The notes below the pieces were generated by a model. The model did not search any database. It was not told the origin of the DNA and saw only the letters and a program-made list of their open reading frames with translations. This document shows positions 6,628 to 13,334 of a stretch of DNA of 15,094 nt, piece after piece. The stretch's first letter is position 1; every line of letters begins with the position of its first letter. Origin of the DNA: UBA1738 sp045580145 (lineage in GTDB: Bacteria; Bacillota; Clostridia; UBA1381); NCBI GenBank assembly GCA_045580145.1, contig JAZNNI010000128.1, forward strand, positions 1-15,094, read 5' to 3'. Both the position numbers and the translations under genes were made by a program.

Positions 6628-6658
6628 AAACGGATATGTGCATTTCACATATCCGTTT
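6628..6658. terminator. Bidirectional terminator between queT and the UPF0371 gene
   Basis: A perfect 13-bp stem AAACGGATATGTG/CACATATCCGTTT with a CATTT loop lies between two convergent genes. T-rich DNA follows on the + side (TTTCTTCT), and the arms themselves supply a U end for either direction. Confidence 0.85.
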
Positions 6659-6664
6659 CTTCTA

Positions 6665-8146
6665 TTAATGATACAAATTCTTACTTTGGTACTGCGGGTC
6701 GCAAGTTAAATTGACCTTTATTTTTCTGAACACACCTGCGTCTGCCGAGGATAAAATCACAGTTGAATGTGCCTCACAACCATCTAATCGTGGAAGCATA
6801 GAAAGCGCTTTTGCTGCAATCGGGTCATTCGCCGCACTTACAGATAATGCAACAAGTACCTCATCAACGTGAAGTCTTGGGTTGTTGCATCCCAAAAATG
6901 TTACCTTTAAATCCTGAACCGGCTCAATAAGTGCCGGTGGAATAAGCTCTGTTTTATCATCAATCCCCGCAAGATATTTGAGTGAATTGAGTATAGCCGC
7001 AGCAGATGAACCTAAAAGATTTTTCGTTTTGCCTGTGATAATCGTTCCGTCGTGCATTTGGATAGCGACAGCCGGAAGTCCCGTTTCTTCCTCAACCGCT
7101 TTAGCCGCTGTGGCAACACTTCTGTCCGAAACAGAAACCCCCGCCTTATTCATAATAATCTCTATCTTTGCCGGCTCATCGCTCTTAGTTCCGCTTTTAA
7201 ATTGGTCGCAAAGCGCCGAATAGTATCTTCTTAAAATCTCCTGTTTTGATGCATCACTTACTGCCTCATCATCAACAATGCAAAATCCTGCCATATTGAC
7301 ACCCATATCAGTCGGTGACTTATATGGAGAGCTTCCGTAAATGCGTTCAAACATAGCATTTAAAACGGGAAAAATCTCAACATCACGGTTATAGTTTATT
7401 GCCACCTCGCCATATGCATCATAATGGAACGGGTCAATCATATTAACGTCGTTAAGGTCTGCAGTTGCCGCCTCATACGCAAGATTTACAGGGTGCTTTA
7501 AAGGAATACTCCAGATAGGGAAAGTCTCAAATTTTGCATATCCCGCCTTAATTCCTCGTTTGTTTTCGTGATAAAGCTGAGACAGGCAAACTGCCATCTT
7601 TCCGCTTCCTGGTCCCGGCGCCGTTACTACAACAAGAGAGCGGCTTGTCTTAACATAATCATTTTTTCCATAACCGTCATCGCTCACAATAAGCTCCACA
7701 TCAGACGGATAACCCGGAATAGTGTAATGAATAAATACAGGTACATCATTATTTTCAAGACGCATTTTTAAAGCATCTGCCGCTTTTTGTCCCTCATACT
7801 GCGTGATTACCACGCTTCCTACATAAAGCCCGACACTTCTGAAAAGGTCTATAAGCCTTAAAACCTCCATATCATAAGTGATACCAAGGTCGCGACGCTT
7901 TTTGTTCATAGACAGAGCCACGGCACTCACCGCAATTACTATTTCAGCCTGTTCTTTCAGTTCAAGAAGCATTTGCAGCTTACTGTCCGGAGCAAAACCT
8001 GGGAGGACGCGTGCCGCGTGATGGTCGTCAAACAATTTGCCGCCAAACTCCATATAAAGCTTGCCGCCAAATTCAGAAATTCTCTTTTTTATCTGTTCTG
8101 ATTGAATTTTGATATATTTTTCGTTATCGTACCCTTGCTTCCTCAT
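6665..8146 (-). CDS. UPF0371 / DUF1846 family protein
   Basis: A 493-residue soluble protein of the DUF1846 (UPF0371) family, common in Firmicutes and of unproven function. Recognisable family stretches are FGGKLFDDHHAARVLPGF (about 35-51), SAVALSMNKKRRDLGITYD (74-92), a glycine-rich nucleotide-type loop VVTAPGPGSGKMA (173-185), IPLKHPVNLAYEAATADLNDVNMIDPFH and MGVNMAGFCI. The length is typical. The ATG at 8146 follows GAGGA by 8 nt. A short internal oddity is FGGKL occurring twice seven residues apart (26-30 and 34-38), with matching DNA. It is monocistronic with its own promoter and ends at the shared terminator. Confidence 0.9.
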   Translation of the reverse strand: MRKQGYDNEKYIKIQSEQIKKRISEFGGKLYMEFGGKLFDDHHAARVLPGFAPDSKLQMLLELKEQAEIVIAVSAVALSMNKKRRDLGITYDMEVLRLIDLFRSVGLYVGSVVITQYEGQKAADALKMRLENNDVPVFIHYTIPGYPSDVELIVSDDGYGKNDYVKTSRSLVVVTAPGPGSGKMAVCLSQLYHENKRGIKAGYAKFETFPIWSIPLKHPVNLAYEAATADLNDVNMIDPFHYDAYGEVAINYNRDVEIFPVLNAMFERIYGSSPYKSPTDMGVNMAGFCIVDDEAVSDASKQEILRRYYSALCDQFKSGTKSDEPAKIEIIMNKAGVSVSDRSVATAAKAVEEETGLPAVAIQMHDGTIITGKTKNLLGSSAAAILNSLKYLAGIDDKTELIPPALIEPVQDLKVTFLGCNNPRLHVDEVLVALSVSAANDPIAAKALSMLPRLDGCEAHSTVILSSADAGVFRKIKVNLTCDPQYQSKNLYH

Positions 8147-8185
8147 TTTTCCGTCCTCTTTATAAATTTTAAATCATCACATATT

Positions 8186-8214
8186 AGTATATCATTTTTT
8201 TGTTTTATTTTCAA
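8186..8214 (-). promoter_or_regulatory. Promoter of the UPF0371 gene
   Basis: On the minus strand TTGAAA (8214-8209) and TATACT (8191-8186) are separated by 17 bp, about 40 nt upstream of the start codon. Confidence 0.65.
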
Positions 8215-8258
8215 GCAGTTATCGAAAAACTATCAAAAAATTTTAAAACAAATTTGTG

Positions 8259-8287
8259 TTGACATTTGTGGAGTTTTGTGTTAAAAT
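8259..8287 (+). promoter_or_regulatory. Promoter of the DeoR-regulator/transporter operon
   Basis: TTGACA (8259-8264) and TAAAAT (8282-8287) are separated by 17 bp. The start would be about 18 nt before the ATG at 8312. An in-frame start at 8288 overlaps the -10 edge and can be excluded. Confidence 0.75.
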
Positions 8288-8311
8288 GTGGATATTGTTG
8301 GAGGTGTATAT

Positions 8312-9088
8312 ATGTTATCGCGTGACAGACATAATGAAATATTGATTTTATTAGAGAAAAAAGGTTCTGTAACTGTTTCTGAGCTTGCCAAAAAATTTAA
8401 TGTTTCAATAGAAACAATCAGGCGTGACCTTTACTATCTTGAAAACAAAAATCTTCTTTCAAGGGTTCATGGTGGTGCAATACTTCCATCCCGTATGAAC
8501 GGATACTTAACTCTCGAGGAAAGACTTGAGGAAAATAAAGAAAAGAAAACAGAGTGTTCCCAAGTTGCTATGAAATTTTTGCACGAAGATGACGTCATAT
8601 TTATTGATTCGGGCAGTACTGCTGTGGAATTTGCACGAGTTCTGCAAAAAAGCTTTGAAAGAATGACGGTCATTACACATTCTCTCGACGTATGGTCCGA
8701 GCTTCGTCACAAGTCAGGGTTCAAGCTCTTTATAATAGGCGGAGAATATTCAAAAAAGGAAGCCGCAAATTTTGGATATAACACGGTCGAAATCGCAAAA
8801 AGTATGCACGCCTCAAAGGCATTTATATTTCCATATGCCATTTCCTTAAAACACGGTGTGGCAAATCAGGATTTAATCTTTATTCCTATCCAGAAAGCAT
8901 ATGTGGAAAACTCAGATGAAACAATTTTTGTGGCTGACAGCTCAAAATTCGAGAAAAATTCATTTGCAAAGCTTTGCGACACAGTAGATGAGCATATTTT
9001 TGTGACCGACTCTGGCATCAGCAATGAAATTTACAAAGCCTATAAAGAAAGAAATATACGCATTTTTAATAATCCTGACAATATATAA
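8312..9088 (+). CDS. DeoR-family transcriptional regulator
   Basis: A 258-residue sugar-phosphate-responsive repressor of the DeoR/GlpR type. The N-terminal winged HTH (residues 4-57) contains VTVSELAKKFNVSIETIRRD and ends with the family hallmark RVHGGAI. The C-terminal sensor domain (about 80-235) has FIDSGSTAVEF (97-107, usually DSGTT), which contacts the phosphate of the effector, then IIGGEY, VADSSKF and VTDS. The ATG at 8312 has GGAGG 7 nt upstream. The next gene, an OPA-type transporter, starts 15 nt later, so this is probably a local regulator that responds to the phosphorylated substrate. The substrate itself cannot be read from the sequence. Confidence 0.92.
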   Translation: MLSRDRHNEILILLEKKGSVTVSELAKKFNVSIETIRRDLYYLENKNLLSRVHGGAILPSRMNGYLTLEERLEENKEKKTECSQVAMKFLHEDDVIFIDSGSTAVEFARVLQKSFERMTVITHSLDVWSELRHKSGFKLFIIGGEYSKKEAANFGYNTVEIAKSMHASKAFIFPYAISLKHGVANQDLIFIPIQKAYVENSDETIFVADSSKFEKNSFAKLCDTVDEHIFVTDSGISNEIYKAYKERNIRIFNNPDNI

Positions 9089-9103
9089 GGGAGATTTAAT
9101 TTT

Positions 9104-10384
9104 ATGAAGAAGTTTTATACCATATTTGGTTTTTTTTGCTGTCTGATTTATTTTACAAGCTACATATCCCGAATAAATTTAGGTGCGGTGGTCGCAGAAA
9201 TAATCACAGCCGAGGGAATATCAAAATCCTCAATCTCCATAGTTTTATTAATGAGTTTTATTTCCTATGGTTCCGGGCAGCTTTTAAGCGGTGCTTTGGG
9301 AGACAAGATTTCACCTGTAAAATTGATACTAACAGGACTTTTAGTTACCGGCATATGCAATATTTTTATCCCCCTCGCGCCAAACACAGGGGCAATGTCG
9401 GTAATATGGTTTATTAACGGACTTGCACAAGCATTTATGTGGCCGCCACTTGTAAAGCTGATGTCGGGCTACCTCGACGAATACAGATATAGTCATACTG
9501 CTGCAAATGTGTCTGCCTCAAGCTGTGTAGGAACAATTTTTGTTTATCTGACTGCTCCACTATTTATCCGGCTTTCCGGCTGGAGAAGTGTATTTTTCTT
9601 TTCAGGTGCGGCAGCACTTTTAGTTGCAGGACTTCTGAAGATTTTTCTTCCTAAAATTTTGAGCCACCTGTCCCCCGTTTCTTCAAAGTCTATTTCCTCG
9701 GAGGAAGACACATCAACAGAACTGACAGTATGGCAGCTCTTTAAAAAATATTCTCTTATCGCAATCTGTATCGCCATAATATCACAAGGCATACTGCGTG
9801 ACGGAATAACAACCTGGATGCCAACCTGTATAACTGAGGTTTTCCACATCGAAGCAGCATCTTCTATACTGATTTCTGTAATACTTCCAATCTTCTCGGT
9901 GTTCAGTGTTCAATTATTCAGTATGTTGCAACGAACTTTAATAAAAAATGAGGTCGCACTATGTGCATATATGTTCGCATTATGCGTTTTACTCATAGCT
10001 CTTTGGAGTATTTTTTACGCTGTCAGCATCGTAGTATCGGTAATACTGTCAGCAATAATAATTGCAGTCGTTCACGGTATTTGTCATATGCTTACCTGCA
10101 CCGTAGCAAAACGTTTTTCAAACACAGGCCACGTTTCGCTTTTTTCAGGGCTTTTAAACTGCTTTACCTATGTAGGAAGTGCGGCTTCAACATATGGTAT
10201 GGCTAAAATTTCTGAACTTTTCGGCTGGCAAGTCACCATCTTTACTTGGTGCGGCGTCGCTGTATTGGGTCTTTTAATGTGCCTCATTTGTATACCCAAA
10301 TTCAGCTATAAAAGAAAAGCCTATAACTCGATTTTCTGTGGAACGGACTTTTCGTTGAAATCTCAAAGAGAAATTGAATTGTAA
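9104..10384 (+). CDS. MFS transporter, organophosphate:phosphate antiporter-like (GlpT/UhpC type)
   Basis: A 426-residue polytopic membrane protein with about twelve hydrophobic segments. The first helix carries ISRINLGAVV with an arginine (R23) at the place where OPA-family proteins bind phosphate. It is followed by SYGSGQLLSGALGDKISPVKLI, the MFS loop 2-3 motif, then IWFINGLAQAFMWPPLVKLM and ILRDGITTWMPTCI, all consistent with the OPA subfamily. It likely exchanges an organic phosphate such as a glycerol or hexose phosphate. GGGAG lies 10 nt before the ATG. It forms an operon with the DeoR-type regulator. No strong terminator is visible before the array that starts about 46 nt after the stop. 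Confidence 0.85.
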   Translation: MKKFYTIFGFFCCLIYFTSYISRINLGAVVAEIITAEGISKSSISIVLLMSFISYGSGQLLSGALGDKISPVKLILTGLLVTGICNIFIPLAPNTGAMSVIWFINGLAQAFMWPPLVKLMSGYLDEYRYSHTAANVSASSCVGTIFVYLTAPLFIRLSGWRSVFFFSGAAALLVAGLLKIFLPKILSHLSPVSSKSISSEEDTSTELTVWQLFKKYSLIAICIAIISQGILRDGITTWMPTCITEVFHIEAASSILISVILPIFSVFSVQLFSMLQRTLIKNEVALCAYMFALCVLLIALWSIFYAVSIVVSVILSAIIIAVVHGICHMLTCTVAKRFSNTGHVSLFSGLLNCFTYVGSAASTYGMAKISELFGWQVTIFTWCGVAVLGLLMCLICIPKFSYKRKAYNSIFCGTDFSLKSQREIEL

Positions 10385-10421
10385 AGGCATTTTTATATGC
10401 ATAATTGGTCGTGTTGCAAAG

Positions 10422-10429
10422 TTGCACAC
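10422..10429 (+). repeat. TTGCACAC direct repeat, left of the array
   Basis: TTGCACAC directly precedes the first TTATAA motif (10431). The same octamer at 10759-10766 directly precedes TTTTATATAAT, which contains the transposase -10 box. The two copies bracket the array. Confidence 0.5.
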
Positions 10430-10430
10430 A

Positions 10431-10730
10431 TTATAAACAATATTAGAGGTTTTATAAAAACTGTCAAAAGTTTTATAAAATCTCTTTTGTTTTTTATAAA
10501 ACCGATTATAAAAAATCCCTATTCTTTTATAAAAGATTGCAGAAGATTTATAAAAAATATTTAGACTTTTATAAATCATTGACCGACTTTTTATAAAATC
10601 AAACACGGATTTTTATAATTTTACCACCGACCTTTTATAATTTCAGCATAAATGTTTTATAATTCCTTCCGTAATCTTTTATAATTTTAGTTCCGGAGTT
10701 TTATAATTTCTGTCCTACCCTTTTATAAAA
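10431..10730. repeat. Array of 15 evenly spaced TTTTATAA-type motifs with unique 11-12 bp spacers
   Basis: TTATAA cores start at 10431, 10452, 10473, 10494, 10506, 10527, 10548, 10569, 10591, 10613, 10635, 10657, 10679, 10701 and 10723. The steps are 21, 21, 21, 12, 21, 21, 21, then seven steps of 22. Most copies extend to the perfect 10-bp palindrome TTTTATAAAA; five consecutive copies (10611-10708) read TTTTATAATT. The intervening 11 or 12 bp differ in every unit and are richer in G+C than the motif. The array ends 18 bp before the -35 box of the transposase promoter. A spacing of 21 bp is two helical turns, so all motifs face nearly the same side of the DNA. It is not a classic CRISPR (repeat and spacer both too short), and no cas gene is in the window. 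Possible roles are subterminal transposase sites, an operator or iteron-like array, or a guide-like array. Confidence 0.95.
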
Positions 10731-10748
10731 ACTGTTAGAAATGCCGAT

Positions 10749-10777
10749 TTGACAATATTTGCACACTTTTATATAAT
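10749..10777 (+). promoter_or_regulatory. Consensus sigma-A promoter for the transposase
   Basis: Exact TTGACA (10749-10754) and TATAAT (10772-10777) have a 17-bp spacer. A perfect promoter is unusual for a transposase gene, which is normally weakly expressed. Repression through the array just upstream would fit. Confidence 0.85.
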
Positions 10778-10805
10778 ATAAGTATCAAAAAGGGGGTGTA
10801 TAGGT

Positions 10806-12440
10806 ATGCACTTGAGTAAATTAATGGAAAAATATCCTAAAATAGATAAAAGGTTAAAAGAATTAAAAAAGGAATTAAAATCCTTGTCAAAAGAAGACTT
10901 GGCTTGGGTGTTAAAGGGATTTTTACCACCCGAGAAAAAGCCAAACCGACCACTAACAGATTATGAAATCTTTATTGACAAGTATGGGTTAAAACCTGCT
11001 TGTCCTTACTGCACAAGCCGATTATATCACCCACACGGTTTAGACGATTATGGAAAACCCCGATATAAGTGCAGAAAATGCGGGAAAACTTATACCATAA
11101 TGACAGGTACTTTTGCAGATAAATCTACATTCCCCCTACCTGTGCAGATTGCAGTAATCAACTATACTTTAATGGGATTATCCTTATCCGCTTGTCGGCG
11201 TAATTTAGCGGTTGACTACGGGTGGCATACCTCAGAAGGCACAATCTTGTTATACAGACATAAGTTCTTGAAAGCCCTTTTAGAACACTATGGAATGCCG
11301 AAATTGTCGGGGGTAGTTCAAGTTGACGAAACTTATTTCAGGGAAAATCAAAAGGGAGCAATGGAATTAGTCAATGTTGCACCAACCGCAGTAAAAGAGA
11401 GAAAACCCCGACTTGAAAACACACATATCCCGTCCGAACTTGGGATTTTCGGACCAGAGTTTGCCTGTGTTGTTACAGGGATAGACAGTAATGGTTATGT
11501 TGTAGCAGTTCTGTCGGGTTTAGGGAAAAGCAGTTCTCAAATACTTGAAGATTATTTTAGTGATTATTTAGGGGATATAACCTTCTTATGTAGTGACGAT
11601 TATGACGCCTACACTCGGTATTGTGATAATAATGCTATTCCGCACTACATACAACCTTCTGATATGAAGAATATAGTTAGAAAAGAACAAAAGGACTGGG
11701 CAGAAAAGCATAATGGCAGAGAATTGGCAGAAGAAACAATCCTTAAAAGATATTATCAAACACAAGGGCTTGACAGGGTGGAAAACTACGGAAGATTAAG
11801 TTTTGCAGAGTTTGAGAGATTAAAAGCCGAAAAACATTTGACATTAAATAATATTGACAGTTTTCACATTCAATTAAAGCGACATATCAACAAAAACTTG
11901 ACTGGTGTTGCTACTGTGTATTTGCCTTTATACCTTGCTTTATATGTATTCAAGCATAATTGGAGTATCAGCCACAATCAACAACACCCCACCTCCCGAC
12001 ATGACGCTGAAAACATACTGATTGACTTACTGCAAAGCAAGGGGACAGCATATCGTAGTGAGGATATAAAGGGTGGGAATATTCTTGATTATGTAAAGCC
12101 TACCACCCATTATATAAATAATCTGCAAGAACTAACAGAAGAAATGAGAAGAAAATCAAACATTATGGGCTTTACTTTTGACGAAAATGATAGACTTTTG
12201 ACATTTAACAAAAGAAAATATTTCAGGAATTGCGGAATAACAAAGTTAAAGCAGATATGCAAGGAATACCATATAAAAGGCTATACTGCCATTGACAGTA
12301 AAGAGAGATTGGCAAAGTTAATCTGTGAATTACCACAAGTCAATAAGATTTTTCTTGGACTTGTTGCCGCAGACCATTTACACTCTCAATTTATGGAAGA
12401 TATACAACTTATGATACAACAAGCAAGAGAACTTGACTAG
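10806..12440 (+). CDS. IS1595/ISXO2-like DDE transposase with N-terminal zinc ribbon and C-terminal SAP-like segment
   Basis: Predicted to cut and join the ends of its element. In the 544-residue protein a lysine-rich N-terminal helix leads to a zinc ribbon (C66, C69, C89, C92, in CPYC and CRKC) with the YKCRKCGKTYTIMTGT pattern of this family. An HTH-like region follows (about 111-150, PVQIAVINYTLMGLSLSACRRNL). The catalytic domain has candidates D174 (VQVDETYF), D264/D265 (LCSDDYDAY) and D351 (NNIDSFHIQLKRHINKNLTGV); the last position is often E, N or H in relatives. The C-terminal part (about 474-510, CGITKLKQICKEYHIKGYTAIDSKERLAKLI) looks like a SAP/HeH DNA-binding motif. At 544 residues it is much longer than the roughly 300 usual for IS1595 proteins. 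AAGGGGGTG lies 8 nt before the ATG. The frame is intact, so the element may be active. Confidence 0.85.
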   Translation: MHLSKLMEKYPKIDKRLKELKKELKSLSKEDLAWVLKGFLPPEKKPNRPLTDYEIFIDKYGLKPACPYCTSRLYHPHGLDDYGKPRYKCRKCGKTYTIMTGTFADKSTFPLPVQIAVINYTLMGLSLSACRRNLAVDYGWHTSEGTILLYRHKFLKALLEHYGMPKLSGVVQVDETYFRENQKGAMELVNVAPTAVKERKPRLENTHIPSELGIFGPEFACVVTGIDSNGYVVAVLSGLGKSSSQILEDYFSDYLGDITFLCSDDYDAYTRYCDNNAIPHYIQPSDMKNIVRKEQKDWAEKHNGRELAEETILKRYYQTQGLDRVENYGRLSFAEFERLKAEKHLTLNNIDSFHIQLKRHINKNLTGVATVYLPLYLALYVFKHNWSISHNQQHPTSRHDAENILIDLLQSKGTAYRSEDIKGGNILDYVKPTTHYINNLQELTEEMRRKSNIMGFTFDENDRLLTFNKRKYFRNCGITKLKQICKEYHIKGYTAIDSKERLAKLICELPQVNKIFLGLVAADHLHSQFMEDIQLMIQQARELD

Positions 12441-12443
12441 ATC

Positions 12444-12454
12444 TCAAAAGTGTC
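12444..12454 (+). repeat. TCAAAAGTGTC direct repeat, copy 1
   Basis: This 11-bp sequence lies just after the transposase stop codon and recurs exactly at 12570-12580. No inverted copy is seen on the array side. Confidence 0.6.
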
Positions 12455-12464
12455 ATTTATAAGT

Positions 12465-12505
12465 GTCGGAAAATTGCAGAAGATTTTCCGACCGCACTAT
12501 TTTTG
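12465..12505 (+). terminator. Hairpin after the transposase, probable terminator and element end
   Basis: GTCGGAAAAT (12465-12474) pairs perfectly with ATTTTCCGAC (12483-12492) around TGCAGAAG; TTTTT follows at 12500-12504. The loop and inner stem hold the 14-nt sequence shared with array spacer 6. The right arm overlaps the proposed element end at 12493. Confidence 0.6.
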
Positions 12506-12510
12506 CTGAT

Positions 12511-12580
12511 TTTACCCCCTGAAAAGTATAGTTTTTTAGAAAAATTAATAGGCATAAAGGGGTAAATGGTCAAAAGTGTC
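12511..12580. repeat. Non-coding stretch with inverted TTTACCCC/GGGGTAAA and second TCAAAAGTGTC copy
   Basis: TTTACCCC (12511-12518) is inverted as GGGGTAAA (12559-12566), followed by TCAAAAGTGTC (12570-12580). With 12581-12657 this forms about 250 bp without a credible gene. The minus-strand frame 12545-12814 has no ribosome site and crosses the promoter of the next gene. It may be debris of an older insertion. Confidence 0.45.
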
Positions 12581-12657
12581 GTTTTTTTCTTCTTCGAGGA
12601 TATCCACCAGAAGGAGATTAGCACAACAGGGCACTATGCCGAAAATTGCCACAATTG

Positions 12658-12686
12658 TTGACTTTATGGTATTTTTTTGATATAAT
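12658..12686 (+). promoter_or_regulatory. Promoter of the small membrane protein gene
   Basis: TTGACT (12658-12663) and TATAAT (12681-12686) have a 17-bp spacer that contains a T7 run. This is very similar in layout to the promoter at 13314-13342. Confidence 0.75.
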
Positions 12687-12758
12687 AACTGCATAGAATA
12701 AAAATTATATATTAAAAATATAGGTTTTGTGTTGTATATATAAAGGGGGAGTAAATTA

Positions 12759-13163
12759 ATGCAAAAAAATCCAGCAAAAATTGAGTTTTTAAAAAAATGT
12801 AAGGAATATAACAAAGGAACAGGATTTCTGCGATTTTTCGTGATTTATGCTATACCAATATACATAATTTTGAGTGTTATTACAATTTTTGCACTTGTGA
12901 TAAATGAGCCAGATTTCTCTATTGAAGAAAAAATATTTATCTTTTTATTCGAACTTATTAAGGCAGTTTTTATGTATATAACCCGTAAAGAAACATTTCT
13001 TCTCTCGAAAAAAGCCTATTATTTCCTCTATATCACCTTTGCATTTATATGCGTTACTGGTTTGATAACAGAAGGGCTTGGTTCTTTACCACTTGGTATT
13101 ATTTTATATTTTTGTTTTTTTGCATATCTATACAGCAGAAGTTTTTTATTCGGTGTAGGTTGA
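12759..13163 (+). CDS. Small hypothetical membrane protein
   Basis: I do not recognise a family. The 134-residue protein has a short basic N-terminus (KNPAKIEFLKKCKEYNK) and about four hydrophobic segments (near 24-49, 58-75, 86-104 and 108-126), joined by short loops such as NEPDFSIEEK and TRKETFLLSKK. It has no signal peptide cleavage motif and no recognised catalytic motif. GGGGGAG lies 8 nt before the ATG, a strong promoter lies about 70 bp upstream and a strong terminator follows at 13177-13220, so it is a stand-alone transcription unit. The A+T content is higher than in its neighbours, which together with the adjacent mobile element hints at acquired DNA. Confidence 0.75.
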   Translation: MQKNPAKIEFLKKCKEYNKGTGFLRFFVIYAIPIYIILSVITIFALVINEPDFSIEEKIFIFLFELIKAVFMYITRKETFLLSKKAYYFLYITFAFICVTGLITEGLGSLPLGIILYFCFFAYLYSRSFLFGVG

Positions 13164-13176
13164 GATTAATTTGAAG

Positions 13177-13220
13177 GTTGCTCTGTAAACATGAAAATGT
13201 TATATAGGGCAACTTTTTTT
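13177..13220 (+). terminator. Intrinsic terminator of the small membrane protein gene
   Basis: GTTGC (13177-13181) pairs with GCAAC (13209-13213), with an inner AACAT/ATGTT stem capped by a GAAA tetraloop. TTTTTTT follows (13214-13220). It begins 13 nt after the stop codon. Confidence 0.88.
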
Positions 13221-13297
13221 AGTTTGTGAGTTGTTTCAAAATCAATTTTATGCGAAATCTCAACGAAAAAATTATTCCACAGAAAATAAAGTTATAG

Positions 13298-13334
13298 ACC
13301 GTGCTTGTTTCAATTGACAAGTGCGGTTTTTTTT
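13298..13334 (+). terminator. Second intrinsic terminator, overlapping the next promoter
   Basis: ACCGTGCTTGT (13298-13308) pairs with ACAAGTGCGGT (13317-13327) with two wobble pairs, and a run of eight T follows (13327-13334). No gene lies between this and the terminator at 13220, about 80 nt upstream. The 13221-13297 gap shows nothing else I can identify. Confidence 0.75.

Larger units (their letters stand above)
10407..12493 (+). mobile_element. IS1595/ISXO2-like insertion element carrying a spaced TTTTATAA array (ends provisional)
   Basis: The transposase at 10806-12440 marks a mobile element. Proposed ends are GGTCG at 10407-10411 and its complement CGACC at 12489-12493. The 8 bp outside are GCATAATT on the left and GCACTATT on the right, 6 of 8 identical, and IS1595-family elements are known to duplicate 8 bp of target. 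The matching terminal repeat is only 5 bp, much shorter than usual for the family, so these ends are a hypothesis. A TTATAA motif lies just inside each proposed end (10431-10436 on +, 12456-12462 on the complement). The left end holds 15 motif copies and the right end one. Confidence 0.4.

Noticed and set aside
7984..8072. FGGKL duplication in the UPF0371 gene as a frameshift or assembly error
   Set aside because: The frame stays open and both copies fit the family pattern; the second copy is the conserved one, so a short local duplication or chance is enough.
10274..10606. Minus-strand frame of 110 codons with repeating FYK heptads across the array
   Set aside because: The heptads arise because the 21-bp array pitch is a multiple of three. 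The frame breaks down where the pitch becomes 22 bp, has no ribosome site and overlaps the transporter gene end.
10431..10730. Classical CRISPR array
   Set aside because: The repeat is 8-10 bp and the spacers 11-12 bp, far below CRISPR dimensions, and no cas gene is present. It is reported as a distinct array type instead.
12545..12814. Minus-strand 89-codon frame
   Set aside because: It runs across the promoter and start of the membrane protein gene, lacks a ribosome site and has low-complexity composition.
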